A stretch of 64,000 bases of DNA from Methylobacteriaceae bacterium. GTDB lineage: Bacteria > Pseudomonadota > Alphaproteobacteria > Rhizobiales > Beijerinckiaceae. Below the pieces are notes generated by a model. That model was given only the letters and a program-made list of their open reading frames with translations. It was not told the DNA's origin and searched no databases. Below, piece by piece: positions 43,680 through 53,059 of the stretch (positions within the stretch are counted from its first letter, which is position 1; the number at the start of each line of letters is the position of its first letter). Position numbers and translations under genes: made by a program. The stretch is taken from positions 1-64,000 of the forward strand of contig CANEZL010000025.1 in NCBI GenBank assembly GCA_947444195.1, given 5' to 3'.

Positions 43680-44542
43680 TGCGCGCGCGTCTCCTGGCTC
43701 GGTACCTCGTGGGGTCCCGGCCGCCGGCAGGTGCGCAGGTAGTCCAGCGCCTTCGGGATCATCACGTCGGCCCGGTGGCTCTCGCGGGAGAGCTCGACGC
43801 AGACCAGCTTGTCGTAGCCGACCGCGTCCAGCGCGTTCAGCACCGCCGGCACGTCCATGTCGCCCTCGCCGAAGGGCAGGTGCACGTGGACGCCGCGGGC
43901 CATGTCCTCGATGGCCACGGTGCCGATCCGGCCGGCGAATTCGTGCACGGCGGCGGCCGGGTCGCGCTCGCCCGTGACGAGGCAGTGGCCGGTGTCGAGG
44001 GCGAGCGCCAAGCCCTCGACCCGCAGCGCGGCGAAATCGTCGAGGGTCTCGATCAGCATGCCGGGCTCGGGCTCCAGGCAGGGCACGACGCCCTGCTCGG
44101 CCGCGTAGGCCGCGACCTCGTGCAGCCCCTCGATCAGCCAGTGCCGCGCCTCGTCCCGGTCGACCCCGGGCTTGGGCACGCCGGCCCAGAACGAGACCGC
44201 CTCCGAATGCAGCATCGCGCCGATGTCGACGGCGCGCTTCAGGAAGCCGACGCGCCGCGCCCGGCCCGCGGCGTCGGCGGTGACGAGGGTCGGCTCGTGC
44301 TTGGCGGCGGGGTCGAGGAGGAAGCGCGCCCCGGTCTCGATCACCGAGCCCAGTTCGAGGCTCTCGAGGAGGCTCGACACGCGGCCCGCCTCCGCCGCCC
44401 AGTCCGCGGCGAAGGGATCGAGATGGTGGATGTCGAGGGTGAGCGCGACGCCGTCGTAGCCCGCGCCCTTGATGAGACGGAGCGCGTCGTCCAGCCGGTG
44501 GTTGGCCGCCCCGTTGGTGTTGTAGGCGAAGCGCAGGCTCAT
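43676..44542 (-). CDS. sugar phosphate isomerase/epimerase (xylose isomerase-like TIM barrel)
   Basis: LRFAYNTNGAANHRLDDALRLIKGAGYDGVALTLD...CLEPEPGMLIETLDDFAAL...LALALDTGHC. Confidence 0.9.
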   Translation of the reverse strand: MSLRFAYNTNGAANHRLDDALRLIKGAGYDGVALTLDIHHLDPFAADWAAEAGRVSSLLESLELGSVIETGARFLLDPAAKHEPTLVTADAAGRARRVGFLKRAVDIGAMLHSEAVSFWAGVPKPGVDRDEARHWLIEGLHEVAAYAAEQGVVPCLEPEPGMLIETLDDFAALRVEGLALALDTGHCLVTGERDPAAAVHEFAGRIGTVAIEDMARGVHVHLPFGEGDMDVPAVLNALDAVGYDKLVCVELSRESHRADVMIPKALDYLRTCRRPGPHEVPSQETRAQ

Positions 44543-46137
44543 GCGGCGTGCCCCCGCTGCTCGAGGCGGAACGGCGCGTGGTGCGATTCCGGCTCGCGGT
44601 AGAGCGGATAATGGCCGCCGACGATCTCCTCCGCCAGGGCGGTGTCGAACAGGGGCTGGCCGCCGAAGCGCTCGAGCGCCTCGGGGGTCAGGCGCACCGG
44701 CCGCAGGGTCTCGCTCTCCGCGCCGAAGCGGATCAGGGGGTGGTCGCGCGCGATCAGCTTCTCCGTGTTGCGTTCACCGATGCGGTAGTAGCTCATGGTC
44801 TCGACCTCGAGGCCCGGCACGATGGCCTTGACCACGCCGACGCCCCCGCCCGGGGGCGAGCAATCGACGTAGAGCACGTCGAAGCCCGCCTCCTCCAGGC
44901 GGTCGCAGGCGATCGCCCCGCGGGCATGCCCGTCGGCGGCGGGCGTCGAGGGCAGTTCCGAGAAGCGCTTGGTGGAGCGCTCGGCGTAGACCGTGTCCGC
45001 CAGCACCCCGCGCAGATCCTCGGCCGGCCGCTCGATCCAGTCGAGCATGGCCTTGAGCGCCCGGCTCTCCTCCAGGTCGAGGCTCGGCAGCGCCTTCTGG
45101 ATGAAGGCGTCGACATAGCCCGGCGGCGTCACGCGGCGGGCGAAGTCGAGGGGGCCGTGGCCGAAGCTCTTGCGGACGCGGGCGGCCTGGAACTCGAGGA
45201 GCGCCTTGCGCAGGGCCCGGTCGCGGTCCGGGTCGCAGGCCTCGCCGCAGGCGGAGAGGGCGATGGGGACGGGCGCGTCCGCGGGGTTGGTGTCGTAGCC
45301 CACCACGTAGAGGTTGGTCAGCCCGAATTGATCGGTGGCGAATTTCGGCAGCGCGCGGATGCCGAGGCCGTCGAGCCGCGCGAGCATGGCCGCGTTCTCG
45401 TCCGAGATCCCGTCCGCGAAGTCGAGCATCACGCCCTGGTCGAGGGCGCGGAAGAGCAGGCCGTTGCCGTCCCGCTGCAGCAGTTCGAGCACCCCGTGCC
45501 CGAGGGCGAAGTCCACGTCCGGCCCGGCGCCGAGGCCGTTGGTGATGAGGTTGGTGAAGGGCGTGTAGCCCTCCGACAGTTCGAAATAGTCGGTCGCGGC
45601 GATGTCGAGGGGCATCAGCACGGTCTCGCCCGTGCCGCGGCGGGTGGCCGGCGTCCATTCGAGCACCGTATCGCGCCCCACGGGGGAACCCGCGGGCAGG
45701 CAGAGGGTCAGCGGGTCGGCCACCGCGCGGGCGCCGAAGACCTTCACGAGGTCCGCGTAGCTCCCGCGCTCCTTCTTGCGCGGCATCACCGCGAGCGAGG
45801 GCATCAGGTTCTCGGCGATCTCGGCGACCGCGCCGATCAGCGCCTCGTCGTCGGTGGCGCCGTAGCCGATGCCCGAGGGCATCGCGCCGACGAAGAAGGG
45901 ATCGTCGAGGAAGAGCGAGACGAACCAGACCGGCACGCCGGTGCGGTCCAGGGGCGCGATGTTGAAGCCGACGATGCGGCCCTCGGGCAGCACGTCGAGA
46001 TAGGCGCGCACGGGGTCGGGCAGGCGCTCGGGCAGGCCCTCGATCCGGCGCGGGGCGCGGTAGCTGTAGGGCCGCGGCGCCTTGATGCGGGCGTGGCGGG
46101 CTCTCGCGTCCTGGTCCTGATCGCTCGGCATGGTCAT
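44539..46137 (-). CDS. YcaO-like family protein
   Basis: DDEALIGAVAEIAENL...TNLITNGLGAGPDVDFALGHGVLELLQRDGNGLLFRAL (YcaO ATP-binding signature) ...DVLYVDCSPPGGGVGVVKAIVPGLEVETMSYYRIGERN. Confidence 0.88.
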   Translation of the reverse strand: MTMPSDQDQDARARHARIKAPRPYSYRAPRRIEGLPERLPDPVRAYLDVLPEGRIVGFNIAPLDRTGVPVWFVSLFLDDPFFVGAMPSGIGYGATDDEALIGAVAEIAENLMPSLAVMPRKKERGSYADLVKVFGARAVADPLTLCLPAGSPVGRDTVLEWTPATRRGTGETVLMPLDIAATDYFELSEGYTPFTNLITNGLGAGPDVDFALGHGVLELLQRDGNGLLFRALDQGVMLDFADGISDENAAMLARLDGLGIRALPKFATDQFGLTNLYVVGYDTNPADAPVPIALSACGEACDPDRDRALRKALLEFQAARVRKSFGHGPLDFARRVTPPGYVDAFIQKALPSLDLEESRALKAMLDWIERPAEDLRGVLADTVYAERSTKRFSELPSTPAADGHARGAIACDRLEEAGFDVLYVDCSPPGGGVGVVKAIVPGLEVETMSYYRIGERNTEKLIARDHPLIRFGAESETLRPVRLTPEALERFGGQPLFDTALAEEIVGGHYPLYREPESHHAPFRLEQRGHAA

Positions 46138-46243
46138 GGATGAACCTTCGGACAAACGCGGTTTCGCGGTCTCGCCGCCCTTTTCCCGGGCGCGCATCGC
46201 GTCAGGTCGGATCCGGTCGAGGGGGTCAGTACCGCTTCCTCTC

Positions 46244-46356
46244 CGTCATCCCGGGGCCGCGCAGCGGAGCCCGGGATCCATGAACACGGCGGCGCCAGGT
46301 TCGGCACCTTCGGTATCCATGGATTCCGGGTTCGCCTGCGGCGCTCCGGAATGACG
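46244..46356. repeat. ~113-bp interspersed imperfect palindrome, family D
   Basis: cgtcatcccggggccgcgcagcggagcccgggatccatga ... atccatggattccgggttcgcctgcggcgctccggaatgacg; inverted halves. Confidence 0.75.
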
Positions 46357-46381
46357 GTGGTGGCGGGCAGGTCGGCATGCA

Positions 46382-47407
46382 TCACAGACTGAACTTGCCT
46401 CCCCCGCCCCGTTCGCTCTCGTAGGCCCCGACGACGAGCCGCATCGTGTGGAGATCGCGCGCCGCCGCGTAGGCCGCGCGCTCGGCCGGGCGGCGGAGCG
46501 CCGAGCCGAAGGCGCGGACCTGCTCGGTGAAGGGCGAGGCCTGCCCGTCGAAGGCGACATCCTCGGGCTGGCCGGTTGTACCGTCCGTGAACGTCAGCCG
46601 GCCGCCGGCGACCTGCCCCATCGTGTTCTCGGCGACGAGTTGCCCCCGCGTGCCGACCACTTCGAGGCGGCGGCGGGGCAAGGCGTCCGGGCAGTTGTAG
46701 GCGACGTTGAGACTGGCCAGCACGCCGCCGCCGGTGCGGCCGATGAGGAGCGCGCCGTCGTCGACGCTGTAATCCTGCGCCCGCGCCTGGGTCAGGGCGA
46801 AGATGTCGCGGATCGGCTCGTCGAGGAGGAAGTCCACGAGGTCGAGACCGTGCGGGGCGAGGTCGATCAGGGCACCGCCCCCGGCCCGGGCCGGGTCGAT
46901 GCGCCAGTTGTCGTGCCCGATCTGGGGCGCCCAATCGCGGTGCAGCCAGCAGGCGTAGACGATCCGCACCGCGGTCACGGTGCCGAGGCGTCCGCCCCGC
47001 ACGGCGTCGCGGATCGCCCGGTGGGCCGGGTGGTGGCGCTGGTCGAAGGCCGTGCCGTAGAAGATGCCGTGATGCGCCACGGCCGCGGCCATCGCCACGG
47101 CATCGGCGAGGGAGGCCGCCATCGGCTTCTCGCAGAGCACGGCCTTGCCCGAGGCGGCGAGCGCCTCGACGGCGGCGCGGTGGAGGTGGTTCGGCGTGGC
47201 GACGTAGACCGCCTCGACCTCCGTATCGGCGATCAGGCCGGCGAGGTCGTCATGGGCGCGGGCGCCCTCGGCCTCCGCCGCGGCGCGGGCCGCAGCGCCC
47301 GGATCGCAGACGGCGACGAGGCGGTGACCCGCCGCGCGGATGCCCGGGGCCATGTAGTCGCGGGCGACCCAGCCGTAGCCGACGATGCCCCAGGCGACCG
47401 CGTCCAT
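46382..47407 (-). CDS. Gfo/Idh/MocA family oxidoreductase
   Basis: AWGIVGYGWVARDYMAPGIRAAGHRLVAVCDP...VYVATPNHLHRAAVEALAASGKAVLCEKPMAASLADA. Confidence 0.95.
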   Translation of the reverse strand: MDAVAWGIVGYGWVARDYMAPGIRAAGHRLVAVCDPGAAARAAAEAEGARAHDDLAGLIADTEVEAVYVATPNHLHRAAVEALAASGKAVLCEKPMAASLADAVAMAAAVAHHGIFYGTAFDQRHHPAHRAIRDAVRGGRLGTVTAVRIVYACWLHRDWAPQIGHDNWRIDPARAGGGALIDLAPHGLDLVDFLLDEPIRDIFALTQARAQDYSVDDGALLIGRTGGGVLASLNVAYNCPDALPRRRLEVVGTRGQLVAENTMGQVAGGRLTFTDGTTGQPEDVAFDGQASPFTEQVRAFGSALRRPAERAAYAAARDLHTMRLVVGAYESERGGGGKFSL

Positions 47408-48591
47408 CACCAGCGCTCCGGCAGGTCGACATATTCCCGGCGGCGCACGCGCTCGGTCTCGGCAGGCGGCGCGCCGGCCTCGAAGACCATCCGCTCGGGC
47501 CCCGGCGCGTGCAGGGGATAGGTGGCGCGGGCGGCGTATTCCGCCTCGTAGCGCTCCGAGGGCCAGCGGATCGCGTAGCCGCCGGTCTGCTCGGGCTGGT
47601 AGAGGGGGTTGAGCCGCAGGGCCGTGCCGGCGGGCGGCAGGGTCAGGCCGTCCACCACCGAGCGGGGGGCCGGGCGCATGCCGGGCCCGGCCACCACCGA
47701 GAAGGCCTCGCAGGCGCGCAGATCCGCGGGCTCGCGCGGGCCGGGTGCGCGGGCCTCGACCAGCGCCCGCGTGAGCTCGGCATCGTCGTAGACCAGCGCG
47801 TCGGGAAACAGCTCGGCGATGTCGTCGGCGCTCACCGCGCTGCCGGCGGAGAAGCCGGGGCACTCGCGGTTGTGGATGTGGCTGAGCGCGAGCCAGCCCT
47901 CGTCGCCCGCGGTCTGGCGCAGGGATTCGAGCAGCGCCGCCTTGTCCTCCAGGAAGTAGAAGGCGTCGTTGCACAGGACGAGGTCGACGGGCGCGCCGGG
48001 CACCGGCCAGTGCGGCGAGCCCGCGTCGAAGCAGACGAGCTGCGCCTTGGGGCCGACGACCCAGTGGCGGGCGACCCAGAGCTTGGCGAAGACCACGTCC
48101 GCGCCCGCGACCTTGCAGCCGCGCCGGCCGAGCTCGCGCAGGTAGTGCCCGATGCCGCAGGCGAACTCGAAGACGCAGGCCGGCTCGTTCCAGTGGGCCT
48201 CCAGCAGGGCGAGGCCGGCCAGGAAGGTCGGATCACTCCAGCGGTGCAGGAAATAGTCGCCGACGCGGCCCCAGCCGAGGCGCTGAACCGCCTCGCGCAG
48301 GCTCGCCTCCGCGCGGGTGCGGATGAGCTGGCGGATGTCCCCCGCATCGGCCGGGGGGCCGGTCCACCAATCGTCCTGGTCGGCGAGCAGGGCGGCGAGC
48401 GCCTCGTCGGGCTCGCCCGCGTCGAGATGGGCGAGCACGCGCTCGACCAGGGCCTCCCGGTTGATCCGCAGATAGGGGATGCCGTCGATCACCGGCCAGC
48501 GCGCCCCCGTCTCCGCATCCGCGAGGGAATGCGGACGGTCGGCGCGCAGCGGGTTCCCGGTCTCGGGCGAGCACAGCTCGAAGGGGATCAT
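47407..48591 (-). CDS. class I SAM-dependent methyltransferase
   Basis: Trm112-like N-terminus CSPETGNPLRADRPHSLADAETGARWPVIDGIPYLR then FEFACGIGHYLRELGRRGCKVAGADVVFAKLWVARHW. Confidence 0.85.
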   Translation of the reverse strand: MIPFELCSPETGNPLRADRPHSLADAETGARWPVIDGIPYLRINREALVERVLAHLDAGEPDEALAALLADQDDWWTGPPADAGDIRQLIRTRAEASLREAVQRLGWGRVGDYFLHRWSDPTFLAGLALLEAHWNEPACVFEFACGIGHYLRELGRRGCKVAGADVVFAKLWVARHWVVGPKAQLVCFDAGSPHWPVPGAPVDLVLCNDAFYFLEDKAALLESLRQTAGDEGWLALSHIHNRECPGFSAGSAVSADDIAELFPDALVYDDAELTRALVEARAPGPREPADLRACEAFSVVAGPGMRPAPRSVVDGLTLPPAGTALRLNPLYQPEQTGGYAIRWPSERYEAEYAARATYPLHAPGPERMVFEAGAPPAETERVRRREYVDLPERW

Positions 48592-48698
48592 CGCGTCTCA
48601 GGCCATCTCACGGACGACGCGCGCCGCAGCAGTGGAACCGGAGAATCCCATGCCGGCGAACGGTTCACGGGAACGCCCGGTTCCGACCGCGGGCGCGG

Positions 48699-49631
48699 TC
48701 ACGGGATGCGCATATCGGCGAGCACGCGGTCGTGGAAGCCCTTCACCGGGCCGGCATGGACGAGTTCCATCTCGTTCAACACCGTATCCATGGTGAGCGA
48801 GGCGGCCCGCAGGTGCTGCGCGATCTGGAGGACGCGGTCGATGCAGTCGGCCGCGTGGAAGGCGCGGCCCTCCGCGGTGGCGTCGTCCGGCAGCACGGCG
48901 CGGGCCCGCTCCACCTGCTCGCGCAGGGCGGGCTCCAGGGCGTCGAGGGCCCATTGCGCGGTGCGCGCCATGATCGGCCCGAGATGGTCGCCGAGCAGCA
49001 TCTCGCCGGTGAAGCCCGCATCCGGCATCGCCGCGTTGTGGAAGTGGTGGGCCATGGCCGCGAGGAACACGGTGCCGGGATCGGCCCGGTAGAACGGGCT
49101 GAGGACCACCCCGTAGACCGCCACCATCAGGCAGTGCTCCGCGTGGTTCTCCGGCGGCTCGAGGAGGATGCGCGGGCGGCCCGGGCAGGTCACGCCGGCC
49201 CGGGGCTGCCGGGCGAGGGCCGCGACGAAGCCGGGCAGGGGGCCCGGCGCGGTGCTGGCGCGCGCGCGCAGGCGAGCCCGCAGGCGATCGCGCAGGTCCG
49301 GATCGACGGCGTCCGTCACGGCGTCGAAGCCCGCCACCAGCACCTCGGAGGCCGCGGATTCGGAGAGGCCCGCCGCCGCCAGGAAGGCGGCGTCGAGGTC
49401 GCACAGGCGGGTGGCGGCGAGGGCGGTGGCGGTGAGGTCGAGGGCCACGTCGGCAGGGCTCGCCCCGCCGGTCAGCGCCTCCCAGCCCTGCGCGAACAGG
49501 CGCTCGGCGATGGAGCCCGCGCGCCCGGCCGAGCGGACGCGCTTGAGGTCGTTCAGCTCGACCAGGAGTTCCCGGAGCGCTGCCGGCGCGGCCGGCCCCG
49601 TCCCGGGGCCGGTCTCGGTGGCGGCGGACAT
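48699..49631 (-). CDS. HD-superfamily-like protein of unknown function
   Basis: ENHAEHCLMVAVYGVVLSPFYRADPGTVFLAAMAHHFHNAAMPDAGF...FHAADCIDRVLQIAQHL; start overlaps the ino1 stop. Confidence 0.55.
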   Translation of the reverse strand: MSAATETGPGTGPAAPAALRELLVELNDLKRVRSAGRAGSIAERLFAQGWEALTGGASPADVALDLTATALAATRLCDLDAAFLAAAGLSESAASEVLVAGFDAVTDAVDPDLRDRLRARLRARASTAPGPLPGFVAALARQPRAGVTCPGRPRILLEPPENHAEHCLMVAVYGVVLSPFYRADPGTVFLAAMAHHFHNAAMPDAGFTGEMLLGDHLGPIMARTAQWALDALEPALREQVERARAVLPDDATAEGRAFHAADCIDRVLQIAQHLRAASLTMDTVLNEMELVHAGPVKGFHDRVLADMRIP

Positions 49632-50821
49632 CAGTGGGTGCCGAGCCAGTCGCGCAGCATCTGCTCCTGCTTGCCGAAGGCGTGCTCGGGCCCGTGACCG
49701 TTCTTCACCATCGGCGCCTTGAAGAAGGTCGAGAGCTGCTCCTGCACGCCGCCGTCGCCGCGCTTCTTGGCCAGATCCAGCACGCGGGCGATCTCGATGA
49801 CCAGGGGCGCGGCCAGGATGGAGTCCTTGCAGAGGAAGTTGACCTTGATCTGCATGCGCTGGCCCATGAAGCCGGTGACGTCGATGTTGTCCCAGGCTTC
49901 CTTGTCGTCGCCGCGGGGGCGGTAATAGTGGATGTGGACCAAGTGGTCCTCCACCGGATAGCCGAGGATCGAGTCGAGCACCGTGCCCTTGGTGTTGAGC
50001 TTCGACTGCAGGGAGTTCGGGTCGTTCAGCGCCAGGCCGTCGCGGTTGCCGAGGATGTTGGTGGAGAACCAGCCGTCCACGTGCAGCGCGCGCGCCTTGA
50101 AGGCGGGGGCCAGCACCGTCTTCATCATGGTCTGGCCGGTCTTGCCGTCCTTGCCCGCCACCGGCACGTTCATCTCCTGCGCGAGCTGGAGCAGGGCCGG
50201 CACGTCGGCGGCGACGGACGGCGTGAAGTTCGCGTAGGGGATACCGCTCTTGATCGCCGCATAGGCGTAGAGCATGGCCGGCGAGATCGCCTCGTCGCTC
50301 GCATCGAGCCCCTTCTCGAAGGCGGCCGTGGAGTTCAGGGTCGGGTCGCTGAGGTCGGGCCAGCGCTCCGTTGAGGCGAGGTTCACCACGACCACGTCGT
50401 CGAGGTTGCTCTCCTTCTGGAAGCGGCGCAGGTCGTTGGCGATGACCGAGACCGCCTCGCGGTGGTCCTTGGCGACGATGCGGTTCTGCCCGTCGATGTT
50501 CTTGCAGAACTTGGCGCTGCCCACCGCCGGCCAGGGCGTGATGCCCTTCAGCACCTGGGCGCCGTTCTCGATGTCCTGCCTGGTCAGCACGCCGTGACCG
50601 GCGGCGGCGGCGGCGAGGTCGTCGCCGTTGAGATCCCAGCCACCGAAGACGAGGTCCTTGTAGTCGGCCATGCCGGCGACGGGGACCCCGGCCAGCGGCA
50701 AGCCGTCGAGCCGGTTCGACCCGGACTTGATCATCTCGATGCCGGCGATGGCAGTGGTGGCGACGGCGCCACCCATGCCAACGAACGCAACGCCGACACG
50801 GCGACCGGTCTGCATGCTCAT
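49631..50821 (-). CDS. ino1: inositol-3-phosphate synthase
   Basis: VGVAFVGMGGAVATTAIAGIEMIKSG...FTPSVAADVPALLQLAQEMNVPVAGKDGKTGQTMMKTVLAPAFKARALHVDGWFSTNILGNRDGLALNDPNSLQSK. Confidence 0.95.
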   Translation of the reverse strand: MSMQTGRRVGVAFVGMGGAVATTAIAGIEMIKSGSNRLDGLPLAGVPVAGMADYKDLVFGGWDLNGDDLAAAAAGHGVLTRQDIENGAQVLKGITPWPAVGSAKFCKNIDGQNRIVAKDHREAVSVIANDLRRFQKESNLDDVVVVNLASTERWPDLSDPTLNSTAAFEKGLDASDEAISPAMLYAYAAIKSGIPYANFTPSVAADVPALLQLAQEMNVPVAGKDGKTGQTMMKTVLAPAFKARALHVDGWFSTNILGNRDGLALNDPNSLQSKLNTKGTVLDSILGYPVEDHLVHIHYYRPRGDDKEAWDNIDVTGFMGQRMQIKVNFLCKDSILAAPLVIEIARVLDLAKKRGDGGVQEQLSTFFKAPMVKNGHGPEHAFGKQEQMLRDWLGTH

Positions 50822-51136
50822 CGGACGGGGAATTCCTTCAACTGGGCTGCGCGGACGATCTGAGGAACGAACGGTGAGCGGCGTCCGCGCGCTTTCTGAA
50901 CAACTGGAGCGTTCGGGCCTCGTTCCAAGCCCGTCCTGGACACAACTGTGGCGCCGCCAGCCTGAACCGAGGCCGAACGCCGAAGGCAATCCGCTGCTTT
51001 CCGAGGGCTTAACGCCGCATCCGCCGCGCCACGCCCTGATCATCCGAGCGTCCCATTCTGGTCATCCCGGCCGGCGATAGAGCCGCCGCTGAACAAAAGC
51101 CCGGCTCAGGAAAGCCGCGGCACAAGAGGACCAGAG

Positions 51137-52330
51137 ATGGGGGTTTTCCCGGAGCCGGCGCGTCGCGCCGACGACGTGAGCCGACTCGTGCCCGGCATGG
51201 ACGGCACGCAGGCGGATGCCGTGGCCTGGCTGCGGCCGGGCCGGGTTCGCAAGCCGCGCAAGGCCTGCGCGACCCGCCGCTCGGCCACCCTGGCGGCGGT
51301 GCTGCTCGCGGGCCTGAGCCTGCCGCAGACGGCCTTCGCCCCGGCGGCCTCCGCCCATGACCGGATCGACACCGGCCCGCGCGCCGCGCAGGCCCTCGTC
51401 GAGACCGTGATACCCGCCCGTGAGACGACCGCGCAGGAACTCGCGGCGGACCTCTCGGACCAGGGGAACGCGTCGGACTGGGCCGGAGTTCCCGTCGCCG
51501 AGCAGGAGCCGGCCACCACGTCCCTCATCGCGAGCGACCTCGACAACCTGCCGCAGCCGGCCCGCAACGAGGGCGCCGACAAGGTGCGCTTCGGCTCCGT
51601 CAGCGTGCCGCGCAAGGTGGTCGACACGATCCTGAAGGCCTCCGAGGAGACCGGGGTCGATCCGGCCTACATGATGGCGCTCGCCGACAAGGAATCGAGC
51701 TTCGACACCGACGTGAAGGCGGCGACCTCCTCCGCGCAGGGCCTGTTCCAGTTCGTCTCGAACACCTGGCTGGAGATGATCCGCGACTACGGCGCCCGCT
51801 ACGGGCTGCGGGAGGAGGCGGCGGCCGTGAAGGGCAGCGGCTCGGCCATCCGCGTGGCCGGCGACGGGATGCGCGACCGGGTGCTCTCGCTTCGCAACGA
51901 CCCCTACGTGGCGAGCCTGATGGCGGCGGAGCTGGTCAAGCGCGACCGCGGCCGGATCGAGGCGCGGATCGGGCGCGCGCTCTCCACCACGGAACTCTAC
52001 TTCGCCCATTTCCTCGGAACGGCGAGCGCCGGGCGCTTCCTCTCCCTGAGCAGCGACAAGCCGGACGTGAACGCGCAGAAGGCGTTCCGGAGCGCGGCCC
52101 GGGCCAACCGCAGCCTGTTCACCACCCAGAGCGGCAAGGGCCGCCGCAGCCTGAGCGTGGCCGAGGTCTACGAGCGCATCGACGGCATGATCGACAAGCG
52201 GCTGAGCCGCTATCAGGGCGTCGCCGCCCTGGTGCGCCCCGCCGAGATCGAGCCCGCCGTCCAAGTGGCCGAGCCGGCGCGCCCCGCCCGCATTCAGGTG
52301 AGCGACGCGCTGCCGCCGGCCGGCCTGTAA
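51137..52330 (+). CDS. transglycosylase SLT domain protein
   Basis: VPRKVVDTILKASEETGVDPAYMMALADKESSFDTDVKAATSSAQGLFQFVSNTWLEMIRDYG. Confidence 0.9.
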   Translation: MGVFPEPARRADDVSRLVPGMDGTQADAVAWLRPGRVRKPRKACATRRSATLAAVLLAGLSLPQTAFAPAASAHDRIDTGPRAAQALVETVIPARETTAQELAADLSDQGNASDWAGVPVAEQEPATTSLIASDLDNLPQPARNEGADKVRFGSVSVPRKVVDTILKASEETGVDPAYMMALADKESSFDTDVKAATSSAQGLFQFVSNTWLEMIRDYGARYGLREEAAAVKGSGSAIRVAGDGMRDRVLSLRNDPYVASLMAAELVKRDRGRIEARIGRALSTTELYFAHFLGTASAGRFLSLSSDKPDVNAQKAFRSAARANRSLFTTQSGKGRRSLSVAEVYERIDGMIDKRLSRYQGVAALVRPAEIEPAVQVAEPARPARIQVSDALPPAGL

Positions 52331-52453
52331 GACGCAAGGATCAGGCGCGCGCGCAAGAAGGGCGCGAGGCCCGCGCGCCCGGCGTTGACAGCGGCGTGAG
52401 GCTATCTCTATATCCCCCGCGCTGCGGCCGATGAACGGATCGGCCCGGCGCGT

Positions 52454-52530
52454 GGCGGGGTAGCTCAGCTGGTTAGAGCAGAGGAATCATAATCCTTGTG
52501 TCGGGGGTTCAAATCCCTCCCTCGCTACCA
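52454..52530 (+). tRNA. tRNA-Met (anticodon CAU)
   Basis: Cloverleaf folds by hand: GGCGGGG acceptor, GCTC..GAGC D stem, GAGGA-ATCATAA-TCCTT anticodon arm, GGGGG-TTCAAAT-CCCTC T arm, encoded CCA. Confidence 0.95.
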
Positions 52531-52610
52531 AAATCCTTCCTGCAGTCTACGGTGAAAACCGGAAGCAGGGCGGGCACTTACAAGACCTAGAGCACGCTTC
52601 GGAGACACCG

Positions 52611-52638
52611 AGCCCTGGACCTTCCGTCCGGGGCTTTT
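52611..52638 (+). terminator. intrinsic terminator downstream of tRNA-Met
   Basis: agccctggac-cttcc-gtccggggct followed by ttttt. Confidence 0.75.
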
Positions 52639-53059
52639 TGCTTCTCGGGCGGATTTCGGGCGGACTTTTCTGCACGCTTGCCGGACGATCCGCCCGGATT
52701 CGAATGCCCGGGCGGACCACCCGGCAGCCTGCGCCCGTGCCCGTGTCCCGTTCCAGGTCACGCCCCCGGCCGTCGACCTTGGCGCGGCCGGGCCCCGTGG
52801 TACCCTCCGGCCCGACCGCCAGCGTCATGGCACCGGCAGCCGCTCAATCGGCCGGGGAGCCTCAAGGGCGGGGGCGCGCGGGGAGGTTCGCTCTCCCCTC
52901 GGATGTGTCCGCTCACCGGACAGACCCCGTCCTTGCGGCGCGCCCCGCGGGGGCATCAGCCCGGCATAGGGGACCGGCTCCGGCCGGTCAGCCTCTCGCT
53001 TTCCCCTTGAGAGTTCCTCCCATAGTACCGGCGCTCAGCGCCGGGCCAGGAACCCTGCC

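Noticed and set aside
44548-46143. 531-aa plus-strand ORF
   Set aside because: Antisense to the YcaO gene, biased composition and no recognisable domain.
52531-53050. Possible integrase or attachment-site direct repeat directly after tRNA-Met
   Set aside because: No integrase motifs and no second copy of the tRNA 3' end were found in this stretch or later in the window.
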